DNA from: an uncultured Lachnospiraceae bacterium
Lineage (GTDB): Bacteria; Bacillota; Clostridia; Lachnospirales; Lachnospiraceae
Direction of reading: 5' to 3'
NCBI GenBank assembly: GCA_902761225.1
Contig: CACWJQ010000017.1
Location: 1-64,000, forward strand
DNA: 64,000 bases
Below, piece by piece: positions 1-7,383 of the stretch. A model generated the notes under the pieces. The model ran no database searches, was not told the DNA's origin, and saw only the letters and a program-made list of their open reading frames with translations. How positions within the stretch are numbered: the first letter of the stretch is position 1; every line of letters begins with the position of its first letter. The translations under genes were made by a program, and so were the position numbers.

Positions 1-1
1 G

Positions 2-730
2 AACGGTTTTCCTGTACCCAAAACGATACTTACAAAAAGCGGAGAAACTATTTTTGAAACAGAAGCTGATGGGGAGAAGATCCTGATAGTTCTCATGGAA
101 TTCATCGCCGGGGATGAGCCGGAACTTGAAAAATGTGCATCCGAAGTAGGCAGGCTTGTCGGCAGATTTCATCAATTGATGGAGGAGTATCCTTCGGAGC
201 TTGTCTACCGCGACAAAGAATTCTTTATAGGTCGATATATTGAGTTCCTTCGTAAAAAGAAATACCCGCGCATTAAAGAGTATGAGGAACTGGGAGAGCG
301 TTTGTGGGATAAAGTAAAAAATCTTCCGCAGGGGAATTGCCACGGAGATCTGCACAGAGGAAACTTGTTGCAGAATGCGGATGGGAAGATTTATCTTGTG
401 GATTTTGATACTGCCTGCAAGGCTCCAGTTATGTTCGATGTCATGGTTATGTGTGACATGACGGATTATTTTAATCTGAAGCAGGAAGATATTGAGCTTA
501 CTAAGGAAGTGTATCGGGAATTCCTTTCGGGATATGCTGGTTATCATAAGTTGAGCCGCGAGGAAATCCTTTCTTTTCCGTATTGGATTGCAATCAGACA
601 TTTTCAGTTACAAGCCACCATCCTTGAAATATATGGAATGGACTGCATAGATGAAGGCTTTATAGATGGTCAGCTTTACTGGCTTAACAAGTGGCAGGAA
701 ACCATGGACGGATTTAGAGAAGGGCTTTAA
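2..730 (+). CDS. Aminoglycoside phosphotransferase-family kinase, 5' end cut by window
   Basis: The C-terminal 242 residues of an APH/choline-kinase-fold phosphotransferase are present; the frame is open to the left edge, so the start lies outside the window. The catalytic-loop motif HGDLHRGN is followed by the metal-binding DFD (in VDFDTACKAP), the Brenner motifs of small-molecule kinases such as aminoglycoside, homoserine (type II) and choline kinases. The family transfers phosphate from ATP to a hydroxyl on a small substrate in the cytoplasm. The substrate cannot be told from the sequence; the window-internal Met at 95 is not the true start because the upstream codons are coding and match the family's beta-rich N-lobe. 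It is followed closely by an MBL-fold gene on the same strand. Confidence 0.8.
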   Translation, partial: NGFPVPKTILTKSGETIFETEADGEKILIVLMEFIAGDEPELEKCASEVGRLVGRFHQLMEEYPSELVYRDKEFFIGRYIEFLRKKKYPRIKEYEELGERLWDKVKNLPQGNCHGDLHRGNLLQNADGKIYLVDFDTACKAPVMFDVMVMCDMTDYFNLKQEDIELTKEVYREFLSGYAGYHKLSREEILSFPYWIAIRHFQLQATILEIYGMDCIDEGFIDGQLYWLNKWQETMDGFREGL

Positions 731-732
731 GA

Positions 733-822
733 ATGGGGAATGCATTGAATCTTGAAACTTATTTGGCTGAATTTGATAGCGCAGAAAAGATAGATAGAGG
801 AATGGCCGGAGATGATAATTAA
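733..822 (+). pseudogene. Possible 29-residue N-terminal remnant of a phosphotransferase-like gene
   Basis: A short ORF between two genes, ending inside the start of the MBL gene. Its peptide ends with IDRGMAGDDN before a stop, which resembles the N-terminal glycine-rich/Asp segment (roughly i-x-x-G-x-x-x-D) that opens APH-family kinases. Nothing recognisable follows the stop. It may be the broken start of a second kinase copy next to the one upstream, or chance. It has no clear ribosome binding site. Confidence 0.2.
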
Positions 823-1489
823 GAAACTTTCCGAACATATATGGTATATGCCATTTGAGGAAGAACGCGATCGTCCGAATCTCGGATATATCAAGGGGAA
901 TAAGCGGAGTCTTGCCGTCGATGCCGGGCACTCGGAAGCACATATCAGGGAGTTTTACGATTTACTTCGGAAGGAAGGTCTGCCTCTTCCTTCGCTTACG
1001 GTTCTTACACACTGGCACTGGGATCATACTTTTGCGATGCATGCAGTAAACGGTCTTACCATTGCTAACAAAACGACAAACCGGCATCTTCAGGAGTGCA
1101 TAAAGAAAATAGAGAAGAACGGTTCCGACGCGTTCCTGAACATATACGAGAGTATCCGAAAAGAATACGCAGGTAGTAAGGAAATGATCGTTGTTCCGGC
1201 TGATATTATTTTCGAGGGTGAAATGACGATCGACCTTGGTGGGTGCACAGTCAGGATCCTGACGACAGAAGCTCCTCACACTGACGATTCAACACTTGTT
1301 TATGTGTACGAAGATAAAACGCTCTTTGTCGGTGATGCTGCCTGTGCACAATTTCCCAATGGTGCCAAGGACAAGAAACTGGCCCGTGCGCTGGCGGATA
1401 AGATAAGCTCGACCGGTGCTGTCACTTGTGTTGAGGGACATTGGCAGCCCGTAGAGACAGAAGACACCCTGTCGGATCTTCTGAACTGA
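812..1489 (+). CDS. MBL-fold metallo-hydrolase
   Basis: A 225-residue metallo-beta-lactamase-fold hydrolase. The metal-binding signature appears as THWHWDH near residue 68 (HxHxDH), with downstream ligands in the regions around APHTDDS (residues about 155-161), LFVGDAA (about 172) and EGHW (about 209), in the usual order for the fold. Such enzymes bind two zinc or iron ions and hydrolyse thioesters, phosphodiesters or lactams. No substrate-specific domain is attached and it lacks a signal peptide, so it is probably a cytoplasmic hydrolase of unknown substrate. The ATG is preceded by GGAG four bases upstream. It lies in a run of small plus-strand genes. Confidence 0.88.
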   Translation: MIIKKLSEHIWYMPFEEERDRPNLGYIKGNKRSLAVDAGHSEAHIREFYDLLRKEGLPLPSLTVLTHWHWDHTFAMHAVNGLTIANKTTNRHLQECIKKIEKNGSDAFLNIYESIRKEYAGSKEMIVVPADIIFEGEMTIDLGGCTVRILTTEAPHTDDSTLVYVYEDKTLFVGDAACAQFPNGAKDKKLARALADKISSTGAVTCVEGHWQPVETEDTLSDLLN

Positions 1490-1528
1490 GGCCATACCGA
1501 TGATAATATCGAGGAGAGGAGATATTAG

Positions 1529-2140
1529 ATGAAACACATTATCACTATTCAACATACACAGTCAATTCATCATACGAATGGAATGGTAGGTTCGTGGACA
1601 GATTGGGATTTGACAGAACTTGGAAAAATACAGGCAGATCACATTGGAAAGAAATTGAACAATGAACTTGCCGGTAAAAAGGTGGTTTTGTATTCTTCGG
1701 ATCTTAAGCGTGCTATGCAGACAGCTGAAGAAATAACTAAATATCTAGGTATACAACCGATTTTTAAGCAGGAACTAAGAGAAAGAAATCTTGGAAAATG
1801 TTGCGGTAAGTCGGTTCAGTGGCTTCGTGAAAATATTGAGTGTCCGGAGAATACAGTTGATGACAGACTGTTTTCTGACGGAGAAAGTCGGAGAGATGCA
1901 TGGAATCGTCTGAAACCTTTTTACGATGAAGTTATTAACAGTAAAGAAGAGAATATCATTATCGTGTCTCATGGTGATCTTTTGAGTATTTGGAATGCAA
2001 TGTATATAGGCCTTCCTGTTGAATCATTTTATGAAGTTGATATCCATGGTCCTGCTGGAGGGGTCTCACATATGATTATTGGCGATGATGGAAAACATCG
2101 AGTAAGGCATATTAGTGATATGTCATATATTGCAGGATAG
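1529..2140 (+). CDS. Histidine phosphatase-family protein (PhoE/GpmB-like)
   Basis: A 203-residue phosphoglycerate-mutase-fold protein. The usual N-terminal RHG catalytic motif reads QHT here (residues 8-10), followed by LTELGKIQA and SSDLKRAMQTAE, which are the conserved family segments, and a second catalytic His in SHGDLLSIWN near residue 150. A subset of clostridial family members also carries Q in place of the first Arg. The phospho-accepting His is retained, so some phosphatase activity is plausible, but substitution of the Arg may change it. A strong purine-rich ribosome binding site lies 8-17 bases before the ATG. The start overlaps no other gene. Confidence 0.85.
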   Translation: MKHIITIQHTQSIHHTNGMVGSWTDWDLTELGKIQADHIGKKLNNELAGKKVVLYSSDLKRAMQTAEEITKYLGIQPIFKQELRERNLGKCCGKSVQWLRENIECPENTVDDRLFSDGESRRDAWNRLKPFYDEVINSKEENIIIVSHGDLLSIWNAMYIGLPVESFYEVDIHGPAGGVSHMIIGDDGKHRVRHISDMSYIAG

Positions 2141-2145
2141 TAAAG

Positions 2146-2271
2146 ATGCAAATTAAGGAATATCTTTCCGAGAAAGTACTTTGTCTGAAAAAAGCAGGTG
2201 CAGAAGTAATATCTTTGACGGCTGTGACAATGCATGCATGTCATTTATGTATGTTGATAATGGAGCACTAG
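2146..2271 (+). pseudogene. Remnant of an aspartate/glutamate racemase-like gene
   Basis: A 41-residue ORF wedged between two intact genes. Its peptide contains LKKAGAEVISLTAVTMH, which resembles the Asp/Glu racemase segment L-x-x-x-GA-D/E-x-x-x-x-x-x-x-T-x-H that precedes the first catalytic Cys/Thr region. The rest of the enzyme (about 190 residues) is absent on both sides. It looks like decay of a once longer gene, consistent with other fragments in the first 6 kb. The family match is judged by eye only. Confidence 0.3.
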
Positions 2272-2277
2272 GGTGTT

Positions 2278-3480
2278 ATGCAGACTATAACAAGACAACA
2301 GGCAAGGCAGTTCATACTTTCAAAACAGGGGCTTATCGGTCAGTACCGTTTCATTGGAAAGGACGGTGCTTATGCTTATGTGCGTCAGGCCGGATGCATT
2401 CAGTTTGATCCGGTTGATGTCTGTGGCAAGAATGCTGAACTTACGCTTCAGTCCAGAGTTAAGAACTTCAAAAAGACAATGCTCTATGACCTTCTGTATG
2501 AGGATAGAAAACTTGTTGATTATGCTGACAAGGAACTCTCCATCTGGCCTTCTGAAGACTGGCCGTATTTTTCGTCCTACAGAGAAAGGAGCAGAAAACT
2601 CGGCAGGACATTTAAGGGACTTCAAAAATTCGAGAAACAGGCAATTGAATACATCGAAGAAAACGGTCCTGTATCGAGCGATTCTCTTCCTATAGAAGGT
2701 GAGATTTACTGGCATTCTTCGATGCATTGGAGCGGGAATTGGCATAAGAAATCCCAGGCTGCCCGTTCGGTCCTGGAACAGCTTTATACAGACGGGGTAT
2801 TGATCATCCATCATAAAAAAGGAAGCAGGAAATATTACGACCTTGCCGGGAAATATTTGCCGGGACCGATCCTGGATGCGGAAAATCCGTGTAAGAATGA
2901 GGAGGAATTCACAGCATGGCGTGTACTCCGCAGGATCGGTGCGGTTGGACTTCTTTGGGATAAGAACAGTACCGCATTTCTTGGAATAGATATAAATGCG
3001 GAAAAACGAAAAAAGATCCTGGAAAGTTTGACAGCGCAAGGGAAGATATGTGCTGTGGCGGTTCAGGGAATAAAGCAGACGTTTTATTATCTTTCCGAGG
3101 ATGATCCGCTGATGGTATCAATAGTTGATGGAAGCGCTGACCTGAAACCGAGAATGTCGTTCATAGCCCCCTTGGATCCTCTTATGTGGGATAAATCCCT
3201 GATATTGGCATTATGGGACTATCAGTATTCCTGGGAGATATATACCCCTGCCGACAAACGTAAATATGGATACTATACACTTCCGATCCTGTCAGGAGAT
3301 CGTTTTGTCGGACGGATCGAAGCTGTTCCCGACCGCAAGGAAAAAGTCCTTATGGTGAAGGGGCTTTGGTGGGAACCCGGAATTCGTCAGACAAAGAAAC
3401 TGAACAAAGAATTGGAAAAAACATTGATCCGCTTTGCCGCGTTTAATGACTGTGAGGGTGTTTCCATAGTGCAGCTATGA
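2278..3480 (+). CDS. AlkZ/AlkX-like (YcaQ, HTH_42) DNA glycosylase
   Basis: A 400-residue member of the winged-helix HTH_42 family typified by E. coli YcaQ/AlkX and Streptomyces AlkZ, which remove bulky alkylated bases and unhook interstrand crosslinks. The catalytic Q-x-D motif is visible in IQFDPV (Gln42, Asp44), preceded by the family's N-terminal helix region. The C-terminal third contains PLDPLMWDK and LVKGLWWEPG-like strands typical of the family. AlkX-type proteins use QxD whereas the azinomycin self-resistance enzyme uses QxQ. Full length for the family, cytoplasmic, no partner gene nearby. The ATG at 2278 has only a weak ribosome binding site. Confidence 0.85.
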   Translation: MQTITRQQARQFILSKQGLIGQYRFIGKDGAYAYVRQAGCIQFDPVDVCGKNAELTLQSRVKNFKKTMLYDLLYEDRKLVDYADKELSIWPSEDWPYFSSYRERSRKLGRTFKGLQKFEKQAIEYIEENGPVSSDSLPIEGEIYWHSSMHWSGNWHKKSQAARSVLEQLYTDGVLIIHHKKGSRKYYDLAGKYLPGPILDAENPCKNEEEFTAWRVLRRIGAVGLLWDKNSTAFLGIDINAEKRKKILESLTAQGKICAVAVQGIKQTFYYLSEDDPLMVSIVDGSADLKPRMSFIAPLDPLMWDKSLILALWDYQYSWEIYTPADKRKYGYYTLPILSGDRFVGRIEAVPDRKEKVLMVKGLWWEPGIRQTKKLNKELEKTLIRFAAFNDCEGVSIVQL

Positions 3481-3499
3481 AGAATCTATGGAGGGAATT

Positions 3500-3727
3500 A
3501 TGGAGTTTAAATCAATTCTCATAAAAGATACTACCAAAGAAGAACGTGAAATGATCGTTAAGAACTCCATGGACTGCGGGGGCGGATGTGAGAACTGTTC
3601 ATCGTGCTGGCTTGGAGGCGGTTCACCTTGGGATATCTATCAGGACTATATAGATGGAAAGCGTGAGATCCGGGAGATTAATGCCGAATATATGGACAGA
3701 TACCGTCAAGGTAGGAATATAGTGTGA
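3500..3727 (+). CDS. Small Cys-rich protein A (paralogue of the next gene)
   Basis: A 75-residue protein with a Cys cluster, DCGGGCENCSSCW (C-x3-C-x2-C-x2-C), flanked by a KDTTKEEREMIVKNS helix before it and a DIYQDYIDGKREIREI segment after it. The start at 3500 is preferred over 3488 because GAGGGA sits at 3491-3496. Four closely spaced Cys suggest a bound metal or Fe-S cluster. The following gene encodes a shorter protein with the same layout, so the pair arose by duplication. I do not recognise a named family. Cytoplasmic, unknown role. Confidence 0.72.
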   Translation: MEFKSILIKDTTKEEREMIVKNSMDCGGGCENCSSCWLGGGSPWDIYQDYIDGKREIREINAEYMDRYRQGRNIV

Positions 3728-3736
3728 GGTGATGCC

Positions 3737-3937
3737 ATGATAAATGCACCGCTGATCGAATCGTCCTCTGAAGAAGAGCGCAGAGCATTCATAAAAAACA
3801 AGTACCCATGCATCGCGGATTGCGATATGTGCGGTCTTTGCAAGATTTTTCACGGTAAAGATCCTGAGAATGCTTATCATGATTATATAATGGGTATACG
3901 AACATTTGCTGAGGTATCGGATTACTATAAACAGTGA
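3737..3937 (+). CDS. Small Cys-rich protein B (paralogue of the previous gene)
   Basis: A 66-residue protein sharing the plan of its upstream neighbour: S-x-EEERRAFIKN, then CIADCDMCGLC (C-x3-C-x2-C-x2-C), then AYHDYIMGIRTFAEV. Cysteine spacing is identical in the two proteins, which argues for a conserved metal or cluster site. The ATG follows GAGGTGATGCC after the stop of the first copy, with nine bases between the genes, so both are probably on one transcript. Function unknown. Confidence 0.72.
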   Translation: MINAPLIESSSEEERRAFIKNKYPCIADCDMCGLCKIFHGKDPENAYHDYIMGIRTFAEVSDYYKQ

Positions 3938-3967
3938 ATTTCAGATTTTTTACCATGGGGTATTTAT

Positions 3968-4141
3968 ATGATGGACACCCTGATACAGAGTCTGCCTCAA
4001 GCAATTAGAAAGTATATTGAAGGCAAGATCTCTGCACCTCAGGTAATAGTATTCGAAGAAGATGATTCTTACAGTTATCTTCTTATGACTAAGGTAAGAG
4101 GAAAGATTGCCTGTGACAATCGATTACTACATACTTCTTGA
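3968..4141 (+). CDS. Small hypothetical protein (57 residues)
   Basis: A short ORF starting with two consecutive Met codons, preceded by GGGGT about eight bases upstream. The peptide has a helix-like start (LPQAIRKYIEGK) and a segment VIVFEEDDSYSYLLMTKV, reminiscent of a beta-hairpin. No family is recognised. It could be the start of a truncated gene, because the intergenic stretch that follows is longer than its neighbours and similar broken pieces occur nearby. Confidence 0.4.
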   Translation: MMDTLIQSLPQAIRKYIEGKISAPQVIVFEEDDSYSYLLMTKVRGKIACDNRLLHTS

Positions 4142-4194
4142 TGAGCTCTTCTAGGCGGAAGTGGTAAGTTATACCGGAATAAGGAAAAGTGACT

Positions 4195-4716
4195 ATGAAT
4201 ATAGAAACAGAAAGAATAATTATAAGATCCATTAAGCGCGGAGACGAAAAAGCGTATGCCGAGATGGCTAAGGATGGGAGCTTAACTGAAATAGGGTTTG
4301 ATGAAAACTTTTCAGATTGGGCAGAGGATTGGATAAATGAAGCAGTTGCTCTTACTGAAAAGGATGATCCAAGAGCTGATTATATACCTTGCACCATAGT
4401 GCTTAAAGCCACAGGGGAAGTAATCGGAAATGTTGGATGTACATATTATGAGGATACGGATAGGATAGGTATTTGTTATTTTGCCGGAACGGAATATCGA
4501 AGACATGGATATGTCAGTGAAGCAGTTCAGGCATACATTTCCTATTTCTTTGATCATTACAAGGAGAAAGAAATCATAGCCACTATTAAAGATATAAATA
4601 TTCCATCATGGAAGACGGCAGAAAAATGCGGATTTGAGTTGGCGGAAACCAAGATGTACAAAGATATTGATGATGAGAAGGAAGAACTGTATAGGTTCTA
4701 TAAGATAAACGGATGA
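4195..4716 (+). CDS. GNAT-family N-acetyltransferase
   Basis: A 173-residue acetyltransferase of the RimJ/RimL-like GNAT group. The start IETERIIIRSI is the typical strand beta-1 (L/I-x-T-x-R-x-x-I/L-R) of this group. The acetyl-CoA binding loop corresponds to YRRHGYVSEAVQAYISYFF (about 105-125), and NIPSWKTAEKCGFEL provides the conserved N-x-x-S-x-x-x-x-E-K-x-G-F motif. The acceptor (protein N-terminus, antibiotic or small molecule) cannot be told. The ATG at 4195 is favoured over an in-frame GTG at 4189 because AAGGA (4181-4185) is nine bases before it. Cytoplasmic, single-gene spacing. Confidence 0.87.
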   Translation: MNIETERIIIRSIKRGDEKAYAEMAKDGSLTEIGFDENFSDWAEDWINEAVALTEKDDPRADYIPCTIVLKATGEVIGNVGCTYYEDTDRIGICYFAGTEYRRHGYVSEAVQAYISYFFDHYKEKEIIATIKDINIPSWKTAEKCGFELAETKMYKDIDDEKEELYRFYKING

Positions 4717-4755
4717 TAGATTCTACCGGAAAATATATCAGCGGAGGAGGTAAAT

Positions 4756-5100
4756 ATGATATTTGATGACAAACTTGGAAAATATGTAGATGAATATAAT
4801 GGATTGGTATTCACTTGGGAAGACCCGGATGAAGACAGATCAGAAGATGAAAAGAGAATTGCGGATAAGTATTACTCTCACATTGATGATATAGCAAGAT
4901 TTATGCTCCCTGATTTGATTGAGATTTACGGAGATGTAACCATAGATGAAGTTAAAGAAAAACTTGGAAAACCTTTGATCGATTATGACAATGGAACTGT
5001 AACATATCTGGAGCAGTCATTTGATGGTGATCATCTATTTGAGTTTGAATTTCTAGACGATGAGTTTGAAGATTTACAGTATTTTTCAATAGATGGATAA
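4756..5100 (+). CDS. Acidic hypothetical protein
   Basis: A 114-residue, strongly acidic protein with an alpha/beta-like pattern: predicted strands at the start, a helix with HIDDIARFMLPDLIEIYG near the middle, then VKEKLGKPLIDYDNG and an acidic C-terminus EFEFLDDEFEDLQYF. The composition (many Asp and Glu, short, single domain) is like proteins that bind basic partners, such as immunity proteins of polymorphic toxins, but no toxin is adjacent. GGAGGAGG six bases before the ATG is an excellent ribosome binding site. Unknown function. Confidence 0.7.
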   Translation: MIFDDKLGKYVDEYNGLVFTWEDPDEDRSEDEKRIADKYYSHIDDIARFMLPDLIEIYGDVTIDEVKEKLGKPLIDYDNGTVTYLEQSFDGDHLFEFEFLDDEFEDLQYFSIDG

Positions 5101-5173
5101 TCACGGATTACTTGTGCTTGGGCTAGGTGATAGTGATCAACCAGAAGATAGCAATATATAGGAGGTGTCAGTC

Positions 5174-5524
5174 ATGAAAAATGAACTTGAATTATATAAA
5201 TCATTCATAGACGGGCTGGTCGGCCTGAAAGATGGTGTTCTAAGCAAATGGATTCTTGAAAAAGGATATCCAAACACTGATGAGAATAAGGATATAAATG
5301 AACTTCTATCTACGCTATCAGATGATCAAAAAGCTGTATTGGTCAAGATGGTAACTAATGCACGAATAAGTGGAATACATGATGCATTGGCATATATGAA
5401 TGAAAAGATGGATTTAGAAGGATTGGTAATCAGTCAGGATGGTCTTCCATTCCCTTATGATTCTTTTGATAGTATGAACTATGATTTCATATCGAGATGC
5501 GAAGGTGATGAATGGCCGGAATAA
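5174..5524 (+). CDS. Hypothetical protein, resembles DUF6547-type small proteins
   Basis: A 116-residue soluble protein starting at the ATG seven bases after GGAGGTG; the upstream in-frame GTG at 5165 is itself part of that ribosome binding site and is rejected. Helical N-terminus (LELYKSFIDGLVGL), then LSTLSDDQKAVLVKMV and a helix ARISGIHDALAYMNEKM. The pattern resembles the DUF6547 group of short uncharacterised proteins often found beside accessory genes; this assignment is from memory of the family. The preceding gene is a similarly small acidic protein, so both may belong to one accessory unit. Confidence 0.65.
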   Translation: MKNELELYKSFIDGLVGLKDGVLSKWILEKGYPNTDENKDINELLSTLSDDQKAVLVKMVTNARISGIHDALAYMNEKMDLEGLVISQDGLPFPYDSFDSMNYDFISRCEGDEWPE

Positions 5525-5569
5525 ATTGTGTTTGATCGTAAGATGTTCCGGAAGATATTGGAGGACAGT

Positions 5570-5674
5570 ATGTCTGAATGACCTGCTCTAACATTGGGAT
5601 TAAAGAGACAAGATTTTTTTGAATATTATTACCTTAAGGAATACAATGCCGAATTACAAATAACAGTTTGCTAG
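5570..5674 (+). pseudogene. Remnant of a SAP-domain (DUF6434-like) gene with an in-frame stop
   Basis: A GGAGG sequence at 5560-5564 is followed by ATG-Ser-Glu-stop and then, in the same frame, 30 further codons reading GLKRQDFFEYYYLKEYN. This matches the pattern L-K-x-x-x-F-x-x-YYLKEYL that begins the SAP-like domain of small DUF6434-type proteins. The in-frame TGA at 5579-5581 and the early end at 5672 leave no intact product. The family match is by eye, but the retained ribosome binding site and start codon support a decayed gene. Confidence 0.35.
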
Positions 5675-5684
5675 GAGTGTTTAC

Positions 5685-6152
5685 ATGTGCGGAATATGTG
5701 ACAGAATTAAAGAAACAAAAGCCGGTAATAATCCATTTCTTGTAAAAGAACTTGAAACCGGATACGTGGTAATTGGAGATTATCAGCATTTTAAGGGATA
5801 TACCCTATTCTTATACAAAGATCATGTTGTCGAGCTGTTTGATCTTGATGAGAAAACAAGAGAAAAGCATTTATATGAAATGTCTTTGGTTGCCGAAGCG
5901 GTCAAAAATGCTTTCGGGGCTGATAAAATGAATTATGAATGTCTGGGAAACGGAGAAGGCGGCGCACATATTCACTGGCATCTATTTCCAAGAAGAGATG
6001 GCGATATAGAGAATTATGGCAACAATGGCAGAGGACCTGTTTGGTGGTATCCAAGAGAAGAAATGTATTCGGATAAGAACAGGCCTGGCAACGAAGAACT
6101 GGAGAATTTGAAAACAACGCTTCATAGAGAACTGGACAAACTGTTAAAGTAA
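5685..6152 (+). CDS. HIT-family protein (nucleotide hydrolase/transferase)
   Basis: A 155-residue histidine-triad protein. The motif HIHWHLFPR (residues about 98-106) supplies the H-x-H-x-H triad that forms the nucleotidyl-His intermediate with adenylated substrates such as Ap4A. Upstream strands YVVIGDYQHFKGYTLFLYKDHV fit the HIT fold, and the N-terminal MCGICD has a C-x-x-C that in some HIT proteins binds zinc together with downstream residues. The C-terminus is longer than in minimal HINT proteins and includes a WWYPREEM segment. GGAG lies about eight bases before the ATG. Cytoplasmic; precise substrate not known. Confidence 0.88.
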   Translation: MCGICDRIKETKAGNNPFLVKELETGYVVIGDYQHFKGYTLFLYKDHVVELFDLDEKTREKHLYEMSLVAEAVKNAFGADKMNYECLGNGEGGAHIHWHLFPRRDGDIENYGNNGRGPVWWYPREEMYSDKNRPGNEELENLKTTLHRELDKLLK

Positions 6153-6331
6153 GAAAAGTTTGATTTGACGCGAGGCTGCTATATTTATGTTTACTTCAGA
6201 GTCTTTTTGTAGAAGGATGTGGAATATGGAAACTAAGGCTATGCCAAAGAATACAACACAGGAAAGACTGCCTAGATTGTTTGGTATAGAATAGCAAATC
6301 ATCAGACAACTGATCATAAGAGAGCGCGAAA

Positions 6332-6568
6332 ATGAAAAAATGGAAAATGGTGTGGTGTGGCGGCGATCCTTCGGAGGCGAAAGTTTTCGGTGTCTATATT
6401 GAGAATTATCCAACGAAATTTCTTGAAGAGACGGTAACTGTAGAAGAACCCAGATATCATCAGAAGTTTCAGGCATTCAAATATGAAGTTGAAATAAATG
6501 GCCAGAAAAAGGTGTTTGCTGCAAAGGAATATTCGATGGGTATTTATATGTACTTTGTTGAAGAATAA
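6332..6568 (+). CDS. Small hypothetical protein (78 residues)
   Basis: A short protein rich in aromatic and charged residues: KKWKMVWCGGDPSEAKVFGV, then VEINGQKKVFAAKEYSMGIYMYF. The alternation of hydrophobic and polar residues suggests a small beta-barrel or sheet. It has no signal peptide and no recognised family. The ribosome binding site is weak (GAGAG). The gene sits alone between the HIT gene and sfsA; the 180 bases before it hold no convincing gene. Confidence 0.55.
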   Translation: MKKWKMVWCGGDPSEAKVFGVYIENYPTKFLEETVTVEEPRYHQKFQAFKYEVEINGQKKVFAAKEYSMGIYMYFVEE

Positions 6569-6654
6569 ACAGTAACGGAGACCGTGTTTTTGTATTTTTT
6601 TATGTTAGAAAAAAGGCTGCAGATCTTGATCTTGTAAGAAAAGGATTGAATCAA

Positions 6655-7329
6655 GTGAAATATCCCAATATAACCCGTGCGGTTTTTCTGAGCCGTCCGA
6701 ACAGATTTATAGCAGAGGTCGATGTCGACGGGCATAAGGAGACTGTACATGTGAAGAACACCGGAAGATGCAGGGAACTGCTTATACCGGGATGCGAGGT
6801 ATGGCTGACGGCTCCCGGAACACCTGACAGAAAGACCAGGTATGATCTTGTTGCAGTCCGTAAGAGCAGCGGTATCCTTTTTAATATAGACAGCCAGGCT
6901 CCCAATAAGGTCGTGAGAGAATGGCTGGATTCACAGGATTATGGCCGTGTGATCCCGGAATATACATACGGAGACTCCAGGATTGATTTTTACATGGAAC
7001 GGGAAGATGAGAAATTCCTTATGGAAGTCAAGGGGTGCACGCTGGAAGAGAAGGGGATAGGCTATTTCCCTGATGCCCCGACCCAGCGCGGAGTTAAGCA
7101 TATCCATGAACTGATAAAGGCAAAACAGAAAGGCTATAAGGCGATTCTGGCTTTTGTGATCCAGATGGATGATGTCAGCGAGGTACGTCCTAACAGAAAG
7201 ATGCATCCTGAATTTGGAGAAGCAATGGATGAAGCCAAGGAAGCCGGAGTTGAGATATTGTTTCTTACATGTCATGTGGAGCCGGGCAGTTTATTTATTG
7301 TAGGACAACATATCGCAGCAGAATTATGA
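6655..7329 (+). CDS. sfsA: DNA/RNA nuclease SfsA
   Basis: A 224-residue SfsA-family protein, originally named for sugar fermentation stimulation in E. coli and later assigned nuclease activity. The N-terminal OB-like region contains RPNRFIAEVDVDG and the family hallmark HVKNTGRCRELL; the PD-(D/E)xK-like core is seen as DSRIDFYM...KFLMEVKGCTL (Asp, Glu, Lys). GVKHIHELIKA and AILAFVIQMDDV are further conserved blocks. The GTG at 6655 is chosen over the TTG at 6646 because AAGGA (6641-6645) abuts the TTG but lies nine bases from the GTG. Length is normal. Confidence 0.92.
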   Translation: MKYPNITRAVFLSRPNRFIAEVDVDGHKETVHVKNTGRCRELLIPGCEVWLTAPGTPDRKTRYDLVAVRKSSGILFNIDSQAPNKVVREWLDSQDYGRVIPEYTYGDSRIDFYMEREDEKFLMEVKGCTLEEKGIGYFPDAPTQRGVKHIHELIKAKQKGYKAILAFVIQMDDVSEVRPNRKMHPEFGEAMDEAKEAGVEILFLTCHVEPGSLFIVGQHIAAEL

Positions 7330-7383
7330 TATATTTTTTCCAATGCCTGATATTGGGTGCCGGATGATCTTCGGGAGATTAAG

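Noticed and set aside
6226..6294. A 22-residue ORF starting METKAMPK with GAAGGA upstream
   Set aside because: Too short and without any recognisable pattern; possibly a leftover of a lost gene but not supportable.
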